Below are positions 33,771 to 42,250 of a DNA stretch of 64,000 nt, piece after piece; position 1 is the stretch's first letter; every line of letters starts with the position of its first letter. This DNA is from UMGS1975 sp959600905. GTDB taxonomy: Bacteria; Bacillota; Clostridia; Christensenellales; QAND01. Location: assembly GCA_959600905.1 (NCBI GenBank), contig CAUGNO010000008.1, positions 1 through 64,000 of the forward strand, written 5' to 3'. A program made the position numbers and the translations under genes. The notes below the pieces were generated by a model. That model had not been told where the DNA came from, made no database searches, and saw only the letters and a list, made by a program, of their open reading frames with translations.

Positions 33771-35030
33771 TTGGAGCCTACATTGATCATAAAGGGTGGA
33801 AACCCATTGAAAGGAACGGTAACGGTCAGCGGTGCGAAAAACGCAGCCGTAGCCATCCTGCCGGCCGCGCTTTTAAGCGACGAGCCGTGCGTAGTGGACA
33901 ATCTGCCGGATATTTTGGACGTAAAGGTGCTTTCGCATATTTTACAGCGCATGGGCGCAAAGGCAGAGTTTAAGCATAACATCATGGCCATCGATCCGCG
34001 CGGCGTGGAAAACCAGGCTGTGCCATATGATCTCACACGCCATATGCGCGCTTCTTATTATTTGCTGGGCGCTATGTTGGGGCGTTTCGGCGAAGCGACG
34101 ATTGCCCTGCCCGGCGGCTGCGTGATAGGCTCGCGGCCCATTGACCAGCACTTAAAAGGCATGGAAGCGCTGGGCGCGGACATCAAGCTGGAGCATGGCT
34201 CCATCGTGGCCAAGGCGCCGCAGGGGCTAAAAGGTGCGGAGATCTATATGGACGTTGTGTCGGTGGGCGCTACGGCAAACATCATGATGGCGGCTGTTAA
34301 GGCCCAGGGCAAGACGATTATCGTCAATGCCGCCAAAGAGCCGCATATTGTTGATCTGGCGAACTTTTTGAACTCCATGGGCGCCAACATCAAGGGCGCA
34401 GGGACTGATGTGGTGCGCATCATGGGTGTGCCGCGCCTGCATGGTTGCAGCTACACCGTGATTCCGGACCAGATCGAAACGGGTACACTGATGATTGCAG
34501 CTGCCGCTACCGGCGGCGATGTGTGGATCCAAAACGTCATCCCCATGCATATGGATTCCATTTCCGCCAAGCTGATGGAAATGGGCGTCTATGTAGAGGA
34601 AGGGGAGGACAGCATCCGCGTGAGCATGCAGAGGCGCCCGCGCCATTGTGCTGTGCGTACCCATCCGTATCCCGGCTTTCCAACGGATCTTCAGCAGCCG
34701 CTGAGCGCGCTTTTGTGCGTTGCAGAGGGCACCAGCACGGTAGAGGAAAATATTTTTGAGGACAGGTTCAAACACCTTAACCAGCTACAGCGTATGGGCG
34801 CAGATGTGAGCGTTTCGGGCCGGACGGCGATTTTCCAGGGCGTGGAAGCGCTCAGCGGGGCGGATGTTGTGGCCAGCGATTTGCGTGCGGGTGCCTGTCT
34901 GGTCATAGCTGGCTTGATGGCCGGCGGCGAAACGCGCATCACTGGGTTAAAGCATATCGATAGAGGCTACGATCATTTAGAGGATAAGCTGCGTTGTTTA
35001 GGGGCAGAGATCAGACGCGTGGATCTTTGA
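33771..35030 (+). CDS. murA: UDP-N-acetylglucosamine 1-carboxyvinyltransferase
   Basis: A 419-residue enzyme of the first committed step of peptidoglycan synthesis, adding enolpyruvate to UDP-GlcNAc. GGNPLKGTVTVSGAKNAAVAI opens it. The catalytic loop LPGGCVIGSRPIDQHL has Cys117, the residue alkylated by fosfomycin, so the enzyme should be sensitive. The start is TTG 33771 behind GGGAGG. The frame extends upstream but without family sequence. It is the first of a rightward run with walJ and rlmH. Confidence 0.95.
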   Translation: MEPTLIIKGGNPLKGTVTVSGAKNAAVAILPAALLSDEPCVVDNLPDILDVKVLSHILQRMGAKAEFKHNIMAIDPRGVENQAVPYDLTRHMRASYYLLGAMLGRFGEATIALPGGCVIGSRPIDQHLKGMEALGADIKLEHGSIVAKAPQGLKGAEIYMDVVSVGATANIMMAAVKAQGKTIIVNAAKEPHIVDLANFLNSMGANIKGAGTDVVRIMGVPRLHGCSYTVIPDQIETGTLMIAAAATGGDVWIQNVIPMHMDSISAKLMEMGVYVEEGEDSIRVSMQRRPRHCAVRTHPYPGFPTDLQQPLSALLCVAEGTSTVEENIFEDRFKHLNQLQRMGADVSVSGRTAIFQGVEALSGADVVASDLRAGACLVIAGLMAGGETRITGLKHIDRGYDHLEDKLRCLGAEIRRVDL

Positions 35031-35121
35031 ATAGAGATGAGGGGAGGCGGCAGCCTCCTTTTTTATTTGTTTCTTTCTGAAAAAATGATACAATATATCC
35101 TTAGGAAAAAAGGAGGGAGCC

Positions 35122-35919
35122 ATGAAACTGGCGATACAGCCGCTGTTTTCCGGCTCGTCTGGCAACAGCATTCTGGTAGAGAGCGAGTCTACCACGGTTT
35201 TGGTGGATGCGGGCATGTCGGCGGCGGCCATCACAAAAGCATTAAAGCTGCACGGCAAAACGCCGACGGATATAGACGGCATTTTGCTAACGCATGAGCA
35301 TACGGATCATGTCAGCGGGGTAAACCAGCTCTGCAAGCGGTATGGCTTGGCGCTATACGCCAACGCCAAGACCTACCAGGGCATGGAGGCAAAGATGCAT
35401 GATGTGCCCATTGGGCAGGCCAGGGTGTTTACCACGGGCGAGGATTTTTATGTGGGCAATATTGCCGTGCACGCCTTTCCCATTCCGCATGACGCCGCAG
35501 AGCCTGTGGGCTATGCCCTGTATGCAGCGGGTGCCAAGGTATGCGTGGCTACGGACATGGGGCATCTGCCCAAGCGGGTTTTGACAGAGCTGGAGGGGGC
35601 AGGGGCCATCGTACTGGAAAGCAACCATGATATCGGCTTGTTGCAGGCAGGGAAATACCCGCAGTTTTTGAAAAGAAGGATCCTATCCAACAAGGGACAT
35701 CTTTCCAACGATGCGGCCGGGCAGGCAGCCGTAGCACTGGCCAAGCTGGGAACAAGGCAGATCATTCTGGGGCACCTGTCTGCGGAAAACAACCGGGAAA
35801 GCATGGCCAGGCAGGCCGTCTGCGAGCAGCTCTCGGACCAGGGAGCAGTGCTTGGGCGCGATGTGTATGTGCATGTAGCCAGAAGGGCAGAAGGCTCTGC
35901 CAGGATCGTGTTGGAGTAA
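35122..35919 (+). CDS. walJ: Metallo-beta-lactamase-fold protein WalJ (YycJ)
   Basis: A 265-residue MBL-fold hydrolase. The opening FSGSSGNSILVESESTTVLVDAG and the metal site LTHEHTDHVSG are typical of WalJ/YycJ, which is thought to act as a nuclease in DNA mismatch repair or to coordinate cell division with replication. CVATDMGHLPKR and the late ILGHLSAENN complete the metal ligands. The usual walRK partners are not beside it here. rlmH follows by 13 bases. Confidence 0.9.
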   Translation: MKLAIQPLFSGSSGNSILVESESTTVLVDAGMSAAAITKALKLHGKTPTDIDGILLTHEHTDHVSGVNQLCKRYGLALYANAKTYQGMEAKMHDVPIGQARVFTTGEDFYVGNIAVHAFPIPHDAAEPVGYALYAAGAKVCVATDMGHLPKRVLTELEGAGAIVLESNHDIGLLQAGKYPQFLKRRILSNKGHLSNDAAGQAAVALAKLGTRQIILGHLSAENNRESMARQAVCEQLSDQGAVLGRDVYVHVARRAEGSARIVLE

Positions 35920-35932
35920 AGGAGCGTAGCCG

Positions 35933-36409
35933 ATGCGCATTCGCATTCTATGCGTAGGAAAACTCAAGGAAAAGGCTTTGGGCGCGCTTTGCGAGGAGTA
36001 TAAAAAACGACTGGGGCGCTTTGTGAAAATTGAGATCGTAGAGGTGGCGGACGAGCCGGCGCCGGAATCGCTGAGTCTCGCGCTGCAGGAAAAGGTCAAA
36101 AATGCAGAAGGAAAGCGCCTGCTGCAAAAGAGTGGACCCGGCATGCGCATCGCGCTTTGCTTGGAAGGAAAGCAGCCAGATTCCGTACAGCTGGCCAAGC
36201 ATATACAGGCACTGGAGGACCGCGGCGTGGGGTGTATTCAATTTTACATTGGCGGGTCGTTGGGGCTAAGCGATGAGGTTGTGCAAAGCTGTGAGGAAAT
36301 GCTTTCCCTGTCCAACTTAACGTTTCCGCACAACCTAGCCAGATTACTGCTTTTGGAGCAGGTCTATCGATGTTATAAGATCAACCGCGGCGAAACCTAC
36401 CATAAATAG
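35933..36409 (+). CDS. rlmH: 23S rRNA pseudouridine1915-N3-methyltransferase
   Basis: A 158-residue SPOUT methyltransferase that methylates pseudouridine 1915 in helix 69 of 23S rRNA. IRILCVGKLKEKALGALCEEYKKRL opens it, FYIGGSLGLSDEV and the knot-forming LTFPHNLARLLLLEQVYR close it. The YHK end is the family signature. It follows walJ closely, an arrangement common near the origin in Firmicutes. Confidence 0.95.
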   Translation: MRIRILCVGKLKEKALGALCEEYKKRLGRFVKIEIVEVADEPAPESLSLALQEKVKNAEGKRLLQKSGPGMRIALCLEGKQPDSVQLAKHIQALEDRGVGCIQFYIGGSLGLSDEVVQSCEEMLSLSNLTFPHNLARLLLLEQVYRCYKINRGETYHK

Positions 36410-36474
36410 CGGCGTATGCCCAAGGCAGCGGCGGCATATCCTGTCTTAAGGAGAAAAACAAGGGGGACAGGGGC

Positions 36475-37044
36475 ATGCTGAATGTGCTTTGGGTATTTTT
36501 GTTGGCCGGGGGCCTGGTTTACGGCGCGCTGACCGGCCAGCCGCAGTTGGCTGCGCAGGCGGCCATGGACGGAGCAACGGGGGCGGTATCGCTGGTCATC
36601 TCCCTTTTGGGTATTACCATGCTGTATATGGGGCTGATGGAGATCGCCACCCAAAGCGGGCTGGCCAAAAAGGTGTCCAGCGTTGTGGCCGTGCTTATCA
36701 AGCCGCTGTTTCCCAGCCTGAAAAAGCAGGAGCCCGCCATGCAGGCCATCTGCATGAACCTATCCGCCAACGCCCTAGGCATGGGCAATGCAGCGACACC
36801 GCTGGGGCTGGCAGCCATGGAAGAGCTGCAAAAGAAAAATAAGGAGAAAAAACGTGCCACCAACGAGATGGTGGCGTTGATCGTGCTCAACGCTTCCAGC
36901 GTGCAGCTGATCCCTACCTCTATCATTGCCCTGCGGGCGGCGGCGGGCAGTGCGGACCCGGCCGGCATAACCGGGGTCATGTTGCTGGCAACGCTGGCTA
37001 CTACACTGGTGGGCGCCGTGCTCTGCCGGGTCTTTGGCAAATGA
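36475..37044 (+). CDS. spmA: Spore maturation protein A
   Basis: A 189-residue membrane protein with a nucleoside-recognition (Gate) domain. QAAMDGATGAVSLVISLLGITMLYMGLMEIA and AICMNLSANALGMGNAATPLGL are conserved SpmA segments. With SpmB it helps dehydrate the spore core in Bacillus. It overlaps spmB by an ATGA. Its presence supports sporulation in this organism, though the pair also occurs in non-sporulating relatives. Confidence 0.92.
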   Translation: MLNVLWVFLLAGGLVYGALTGQPQLAAQAAMDGATGAVSLVISLLGITMLYMGLMEIATQSGLAKKVSSVVAVLIKPLFPSLKKQEPAMQAICMNLSANALGMGNAATPLGLAAMEELQKKNKEKKRATNEMVALIVLNASSVQLIPTSIIALRAAAGSADPAGITGVMLLATLATTLVGAVLCRVFGK

Positions 37045-37550
37045 TGGCGGTTCTCTCCAATTATGCGGTGTGGGTGTTCATGCTGGGCATTGTGGTGTAT
37101 GGCATGGCCAAAAAGGTGGACTGTGTCAATGCCTGCATCCAGGGCGCGGAAAAGGGGTTCCATGCATATTTGCGTGTGCTGCCTACCATGCTCTGCATGC
37201 TCAGCGCCATCGCTGTGGCTAGGCAGAGCGGGCTTTTGGATGCGATCACGAGGTTGCTGGTGCCGCTGGCGAACTGGATCCATCTGCCAGCCGAGGTGCT
37301 GCCGCTGGTCATTTTGCGGCCCTTTTCCGGCGGAGGGGCCCTGGCGCTGCTGGCAGAGCTGTTGACCACTTACGGGCCGGATGGCGCCATTGGCCGCGCT
37401 GCCTGTATGATCATGGGGTCCAGCGAGACCCTGTTTTACTGTGCTACGCTCTACTTTGGGTCGGTCGGGGTTACCAAGTGGAGGCATACCATCCCCGTTT
37501 CCCTATGCTGCAGTATGGTCGGCGTTGTCATGGCAGCGATTTTTGCATAA
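37041..37550 (+). CDS. spmB: Spore maturation protein B
   Basis: A 169-residue membrane protein, SpmA's partner. GAEKGFHAYLRVLPTMLCMLSAIAVARQSG, then PAEVLPLVILRPFSGGGALALLAEL and a C-terminal SETLFYCATLYFGSVGVTK, are typical SpmB segments. Four to five helices are predicted. It overlaps spmA. Confidence 0.92.
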   Translation: MMAVLSNYAVWVFMLGIVVYGMAKKVDCVNACIQGAEKGFHAYLRVLPTMLCMLSAIAVARQSGLLDAITRLLVPLANWIHLPAEVLPLVILRPFSGGGALALLAELLTTYGPDGAIGRAACMIMGSSETLFYCATLYFGSVGVTKWRHTIPVSLCCSMVGVVMAAIFA

Positions 37551-37577
37551 ATGATGGGTTATATTGGCAAAGGCTTG

Positions 37578-37586
37578 TGGTATAAT
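37578..37586 (+). promoter_or_regulatory. Extended -10 promoter of comB
   Basis: TGGTATAAT, an extended -10 element about 60 bases before the comB ATG. No convincing -35 is at the right spacing. Confidence 0.45.
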
Positions 37587-37647
37587 CAAATAATAGATGA
37601 ATTATGTGCTTTTCTATATTCAATTGTGATTTAGGGGTAGAGGTTTT

Positions 37648-38382
37648 ATGAAAATAGAAGTATTTGCATCGCAAACACATGTAACGGAAAAGGACATCCG
37701 GGGGAAGGATTGTGTGGTCATCGATACGCTGCGCGCCACGAGCACCATCATCACGGCGCTGGCCAACGGCTGCGAACAGGTGATCCCGGTTGAGGAGGTA
37801 GGACAAGCTACCAGGCTGCGCGCCTCGGTCGGCGGAGATACGATGGCCGTCTTGGGCGGTGAACGCGGCGGGCAAAAGATCCCGGGGTTTGACCTGGGCA
37901 ATTCTCCGCTGGAATACGGCCCAGAGCATATCTATGGAAAAACGCTGATTTTAACGACCACAAATGGCACGCTTGCCATCGGCAAAGCGGAAACGGCAAG
38001 CCGTACCTATATCGGTGCCATGATCAACGCAACCTCCATTGCGCTGGCGCTTTTGAAAACAGATACGGATGTCGTCATTTTATGTGCCGGCATGGAAGGG
38101 AAGTTTGCCGTAGAAGATGCGCTGACGGCAGGATATATCATCCACTGCCTCAGGGAGCAGAGCCCCGGCATCCCCATTGAAACGGGGGATCTTGGTTATG
38201 TTTGCGAGGTATTATACGAAACCTGCCAAAGCGATCTGCTGACTGCTGTGCAGAACGGCAGGGGGTTTGAGCAGCTCCATGCCCTCGGTATGGAGCAGGA
38301 TGTTGCGTATTGCATGCAGCGCGATACCGTACCGGCCTTGCCGCTGGTGCAGGATAATCGCATCATTTTGGTTAGACAATAA
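37648..38382 (+). CDS. comB: 2-phosphosulfolactate phosphatase family protein (ComB)
   Basis: A 244-residue Mg2+-dependent phosphatase of the ComB family. CVVIDTLRATSTIITALANGCEQVIPV, LGGERGGQKIPGFDLGNSPLEY and TTTNGTLAIGKA are diagnostic. In methanogens ComB dephosphorylates phosphosulfolactate in coenzyme M synthesis. In Bacillus and other bacteria it is linked to sulfolactate. No comA, comC or sulfonate gene is in the window, so the role here is unresolved. It has its own extended -10 promoter and precedes metG by 35 bases. Confidence 0.9.
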   Translation: MKIEVFASQTHVTEKDIRGKDCVVIDTLRATSTIITALANGCEQVIPVEEVGQATRLRASVGGDTMAVLGGERGGQKIPGFDLGNSPLEYGPEHIYGKTLILTTTNGTLAIGKAETASRTYIGAMINATSIALALLKTDTDVVILCAGMEGKFAVEDALTAGYIIHCLREQSPGIPIETGDLGYVCEVLYETCQSDLLTAVQNGRGFEQLHALGMEQDVAYCMQRDTVPALPLVQDNRIILVRQ

Positions 38383-38417
38383 GGGAAAGAAGAGAGCTAT
38401 AGGAGGCATTGCAAACG

Positions 38418-40379
38418 ATGAGCGAGAAAGGGAATTTTTACATTACAACGCCGATCTATTATCCGTCGGACAACCTGCATATCGGACACAGCTACTGCAC
38501 GGTGGCCGCGGATGCGATGGCGCGCTTTAAGCGCCTGACCGGCTATGACGTAATGTTTTTGACAGGTACCGATGAGCATGGCCAAAAGATTCAGCGCAAG
38601 GCCGAGGAGGCAGGGCAGTCTCCCAAGGCATTTGTGGATGGCATTGTAGCGAACATCCAAAAGCTGTGGACGCTGATGGATATTCAATACGATGATTTTA
38701 TCCGGACTACAGAAGAGCGCCATGAAAAAACCGTACAAAAGATTTTCCAAAAGCTCTATGATCAGGGCGATATTTACAAAAGCGAATATGAGGGATGGTA
38801 CTGCTCGCCTTGCGAATCGTTTTGGACGGAGCATCAGCTGGTGGACGGCAAATGCCCGGACTGCGGGCGGCCGGTGGAAAAGGTAAAGGAAGAGAGCTAT
38901 TTCTTTAGGCTCAGCAAATACGCCGATTGGCTGATCGACTATATCAATACCCATCCGGACTTTATCCAGCCGGTTTCCCGCCGCAACGAAATGCTGAATA
39001 ATTTCCTGCTGCCAGGCCTAGAGGATTTGTCCGTATCCCGTACCAGCTTTAACTGGGGCATCCCCGTGCCGTTTGACGAAAAACACGTTATCTACGTATG
39101 GCCGGATGCGCTGTCCAATTACATCTCTGCGCTGGGCTATTTGTCCGAGGACGACAGCAAATTCCAAAAATACTGGCCGGCGGATGTGCATCTGGTCGGC
39201 AAGGAGATCATTCGCTTCCATACCATCATTTGGCCCATTATGCTGAAAGCGCTGGGCCTGCCGCTGCCCAAAAAGGTATTCGGCCATGGCTGGCTGGTGC
39301 TGGATGGCGGAAAAATGAGCAAATCCAAGGGCAATGTGGTAGACCCCGTTGTGCTCTGCGATAAATACGGGGTGGATGCTGTGCGCTATTTCCTTCTGCG
39401 CGATTTCCCCTTTGGCACGGACGGCACCTATTCCGAGGATCTGCTAATCAACCGCATCAATGCAGACCTGGCCAACGACCTTGGCAACCTTTTGAGCCGC
39501 ACGGTCTCCATGATCGGCAAATATTTTGACGGCGTTGTGCCGCAGCCGGGGGCAAAGGAAGACGTGGATGAGACCGTTCTTTCTTTGGCGGCCGCGCTGC
39601 CTGCCAAAATGGAAGCGCAGATGGAAAACCTGGCGTACAGCGAGGCGCTTTCCAGCGTGTTCGAGCTTATCGGCGCGTGCAATAAGTATATTGATCTGAC
39701 CATGCCCTGGAAGCTCATTAAAAATGAAGCGGATCATCCGCGGCTGGCCACGGTGATGTACAATCTGGCGGAATGCCTGCGCATCTGTGCCATTGCGCTT
39801 TCGCCGTTTATGACACGGGTCGCGCCTAAGATGTTTGCCCAGCTCGGTGTGGAGGATCCTGCACTTAAAACCTGGGATTCCATTTTGTCGTTCGGCGGAT
39901 TAAAGCCGGGCACAAAGGTACAAAAGGGCGATGCACTGTTCCCCCGTATTGTAGAGGAAAAACAGGAAAAGCAAGCGCCTAAACCGCAGAAAAAACAAAA
40001 AACAGAGGAAAAACAAGCCCCCAAAGAGGAGGGCCCCAAAACCATTACGTACGATCAGTTTATGGAAATAGAGCTGCGTACCGCCAAGGTGTTGTCCTGT
40101 GAGCCTGTTCAGGGCGCGGATAAGCTGCTGCTGTTCAAGCTGGATGACGGTACGGAAAAGGAACGCACCATCGTATCCGGCATCCGCAAATGGTACGGAG
40201 ACGGTGCATCGCTGGTCGGAAAGACGGTGATTATCGTGGCAAACCTAAAACCCGCCAAAATTCGCGGTATTGTCAGCGAAGGCATGATCCTGTCCGCGGC
40301 GGATGATAATGACGAGACGCTGTCTGTCTCCACGATTTTGTCCGAAGCAGGCCTGCCGGCTGGGGCAAGGGTACGGTAA
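38418..40379 (+). CDS. metG: Methionyl-tRNA synthetase with C-terminal tRNA-binding domain
   Basis: A 653-residue class I synthetase. HIGHSYC carries the HIGH motif and KMSKSKGN the second signature. A zinc knuckle lies between (CSPCESFW, CPDCGRP). A Lys/Gln/Glu-rich linker (about 510-550) joins a Trbp111-like OB domain (about 555-653: FMEIELRTAKVLSCEPV). The ATG at 38418 is 11 bases after AGGAGG. An in-frame TTG at 38409 is too close. No T-box leader is present. It begins a run with tatD, a radical SAM gene and a cupin. Confidence 0.96.
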   Translation: MSEKGNFYITTPIYYPSDNLHIGHSYCTVAADAMARFKRLTGYDVMFLTGTDEHGQKIQRKAEEAGQSPKAFVDGIVANIQKLWTLMDIQYDDFIRTTEERHEKTVQKIFQKLYDQGDIYKSEYEGWYCSPCESFWTEHQLVDGKCPDCGRPVEKVKEESYFFRLSKYADWLIDYINTHPDFIQPVSRRNEMLNNFLLPGLEDLSVSRTSFNWGIPVPFDEKHVIYVWPDALSNYISALGYLSEDDSKFQKYWPADVHLVGKEIIRFHTIIWPIMLKALGLPLPKKVFGHGWLVLDGGKMSKSKGNVVDPVVLCDKYGVDAVRYFLLRDFPFGTDGTYSEDLLINRINADLANDLGNLLSRTVSMIGKYFDGVVPQPGAKEDVDETVLSLAAALPAKMEAQMENLAYSEALSSVFELIGACNKYIDLTMPWKLIKNEADHPRLATVMYNLAECLRICAIALSPFMTRVAPKMFAQLGVEDPALKTWDSILSFGGLKPGTKVQKGDALFPRIVEEKQEKQAPKPQKKQKTEEKQAPKEEGPKTITYDQFMEIELRTAKVLSCEPVQGADKLLLFKLDDGTEKERTIVSGIRKWYGDGASLVGKTVIIVANLKPAKIRGIVSEGMILSAADDNDETLSVSTILSEAGLPAGARVR

Positions 40380-40381
40380 CC

Positions 40382-41152
40382 ATGCAGGTGTTTGATACCC
40401 ATGCGCATCTGCTGAGCGATGCGTTTGATGACGATAGAGAGCAGGTGATCGCCCGCATACATGCTGCGGGCGTCTGCCTTTGTATGGAGGCAGGCACCAC
40501 CTTGGAGGACAGCGCCAAGGCTGTGGCGCAGGCAGAGCAGTATGGATTTTTATACGCGGCCGCGGGTATTCATCCCCATGAAGCGGAGGATGCGCCTGCG
40601 GATGTGTTGGATCGGCTTACGGTGCTGCTGCGCCATCCCAAATGCAAGGCGCTGGGCGAAATTGGGCTGGATTACCACTATGATTTTTCCCCGAGAGATG
40701 TTCAAAAACGTCTTTTTGCCGAGCAGCTGGATCTTGCCATACAGCTGGATAAGCCCGTTATCATCCATGATAGGGAGGCTCACCAGGATACGCTGTCTCT
40801 GCTTAGCCAGCGCAAGGGTAGGGCCAGGGGCATTTTGCACTGCTATTCCGGGTCGCTGGAGGATGCCAAAAAGTATTTGGACATGGGCTTTTATCTCTCT
40901 TTTGCCGGCCCGCTTACCTTCAAGAATGCCCATAAACTGCAACAGGTAGCCGCCTATGTGCCGGTGGACCGCGTGCTTTGCGAAACGGACAGCCCCTACC
41001 TAACGCCGGTGCCCAAGCGCGGACAGCGCAACGACCCCTCCAATGTGGCGCTTGTTATCCGCCAGCTGGCACAGTGCAAAGGGATAGAGCCGGACGAGGC
41101 TGCCCGGCACACCATGAAAAATGGAAAAGCAGTCTTTGCAATTGAGGAATGA
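40382..41152 (+). CDS. tatD: TatD family metal-dependent nuclease
   Basis: A 256-residue TIM-barrel hydrolase. FDTHAHLLSDAF provides the first metal HxH, ALGEIGLDYHYDF, PVIIHDREAHQDT, LHCYSGSLEDAKKYLD and CETDSPYLTPVP the rest. TatD enzymes are 3'-5' DNA or RNA nucleases. The gene starts two bases after metG, and its stop overlaps the radical SAM start (ATGA), so the two are co-translated. Confidence 0.94.
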   Translation: MQVFDTHAHLLSDAFDDDREQVIARIHAAGVCLCMEAGTTLEDSAKAVAQAEQYGFLYAAAGIHPHEAEDAPADVLDRLTVLLRHPKCKALGEIGLDYHYDFSPRDVQKRLFAEQLDLAIQLDKPVIIHDREAHQDTLSLLSQRKGRARGILHCYSGSLEDAKKYLDMGFYLSFAGPLTFKNAHKLQQVAAYVPVDRVLCETDSPYLTPVPKRGQRNDPSNVALVIRQLAQCKGIEPDEAARHTMKNGKAVFAIEE

Positions 41153-41769
41153 TGGATATGGATACCTATGTGTACGAATATGGCAGCGGCCTGTATGTCA
41201 ATCTAACGAACCGCTGCAACAATAACTGTGCCTTTTGCCTGCGCCATACCAACCAGGGTGTAGGGCGTCACCGCCTTTGGCTGGAGCATGAGCCTACCGC
41301 AGAACAGGTGATTGAAAAAATGCAGGATCTATCTGCGTATGAGGAGGTGGTGTTCTGTGGCTTTGGAGAGCCTACCTTGGCTTGGGAAACGCTAAAACAG
41401 GTAGCCGCTTATGTCAAACAGCAGGGGAAGCCGGTGCGCGTAAATACCAATGGGTTGGGAAATCTTGCCAACGGGCGGGACATCACGCCGGAAGCAGAGG
41501 GGCTGGTGGATACCTTTTCCATTTCCCTCAACGCCGCTACGCCCGAGGCATACCAGGAGCTCTGTCATAGCCAATACGGCCTGCAGGCTCTGCCTGCATT
41601 GCTGGAGTTTGCCAAGCTGGCGTCCCGTTGTGTGCCGCATGTCGTGTTTACCGTGGTGGATTCCATCGGGCCGGAAGAGATTGAAAAATCCCGCGAATTG
41701 GCACAGCGCTGCGGCGCAAAGCTGCGGGTAAGGGCCTATGTGGAAAATTGGGAGGAAAGCGCCGATTGA
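41149..41769 (+). CDS. TatD-associated radical SAM protein
   Basis: A 206-residue radical SAM enzyme. NLTNRCNNNCAFCLRH carries the CxxxCxxC iron-sulfur site, FCGFGEPTL the GGE-like motif, and VRVNTNGLGN and FSISLNAATPEAY later strands. It fits the TatD-linked radical SAM family, which is known by gene context but has no known substrate. It overlaps tatD by four bases. It is short, with no auxiliary cluster domain, so the substrate is probably small or bound by a partner. Confidence 0.88.
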   Translation: MMDMDTYVYEYGSGLYVNLTNRCNNNCAFCLRHTNQGVGRHRLWLEHEPTAEQVIEKMQDLSAYEEVVFCGFGEPTLAWETLKQVAAYVKQQGKPVRVNTNGLGNLANGRDITPEAEGLVDTFSISLNAATPEAYQELCHSQYGLQALPALLEFAKLASRCVPHVVFTVVDSIGPEEIEKSRELAQRCGAKLRVRAYVENWEESAD

Positions 41770-41833
41770 CGCAACAGCCGCGTTGGCGTTATCATACATA
41801 CGGCAACTTTTTAGAGCATAGGAGGCAATGGGG

Positions 41834-42208
41834 ATGGAAAAGGGATATCTCGCAATATCGGCAGACCGGATTATACCGGAGGAGCATAAGCATGTTAGCA
41901 AAAATACCGGCAATGTGACGTATGAGCAATACCTGGTAACGGATGAGGATACCGGCATGCTTGTCAAATACATTCGTTATCCCAAAGGTATGGTGACACC
42001 CATCCACGATCATCACTGCGCCCATGGCATGTATGTGCTGAAGGGCACGCTGCATACCGATAAAGGCGATTTTGGGCCGGGCAGCTTCATTTGGTTTGAA
42101 GAGGGCAATGTGATGACGCACGGCGCCACCCAGGATGAGGATGTGGATTGTTTGTTTATTACAAATAAGGCGTTTGATATCCATTATTTTGATTTGGATA
42201 AAAAATGA
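41834..42208 (+). CDS. Cupin-domain protein
   Basis: A 124-residue single-cupin protein. PKGMVTPIHDHHCAHGMYVLKGTLHTDKG is the first metal motif (HDHHCAHG, with Glu replaced), and FGPGSFIWFEEGNVMTHGA the second. It probably binds a metal with histidines, but the substrate is unknown. The ATG at 41834 is preferred over 41828 because GGAGG lies eight bases before it. It is last in the metG-tatD-radical SAM run. Confidence 0.8.
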   Translation: MEKGYLAISADRIIPEEHKHVSKNTGNVTYEQYLVTDEDTGMLVKYIRYPKGMVTPIHDHHCAHGMYVLKGTLHTDKGDFGPGSFIWFEEGNVMTHGATQDEDVDCLFITNKAFDIHYFDLDKK

Positions 42209-42211
42209 GCG

Positions 42212-42243
42212 AAAAAAAGGACGCAAATGCGTCCTTTTTTTAT
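42212..42243. terminator. Bidirectional terminator
   Basis: An AAAAAAGGACGCAAATGCGTCCTTTTTT hairpin between the convergent cupin and esterase genes. Confidence 0.85.
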
Positions 42244-42250
42244 TTGTCGT

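Noticed and set aside
37564..37586. TTGGCA as the -35 of the comB promoter
   Set aside because: The spacer to TATAAT would be 11 bases, too short. I call only the extended -10.
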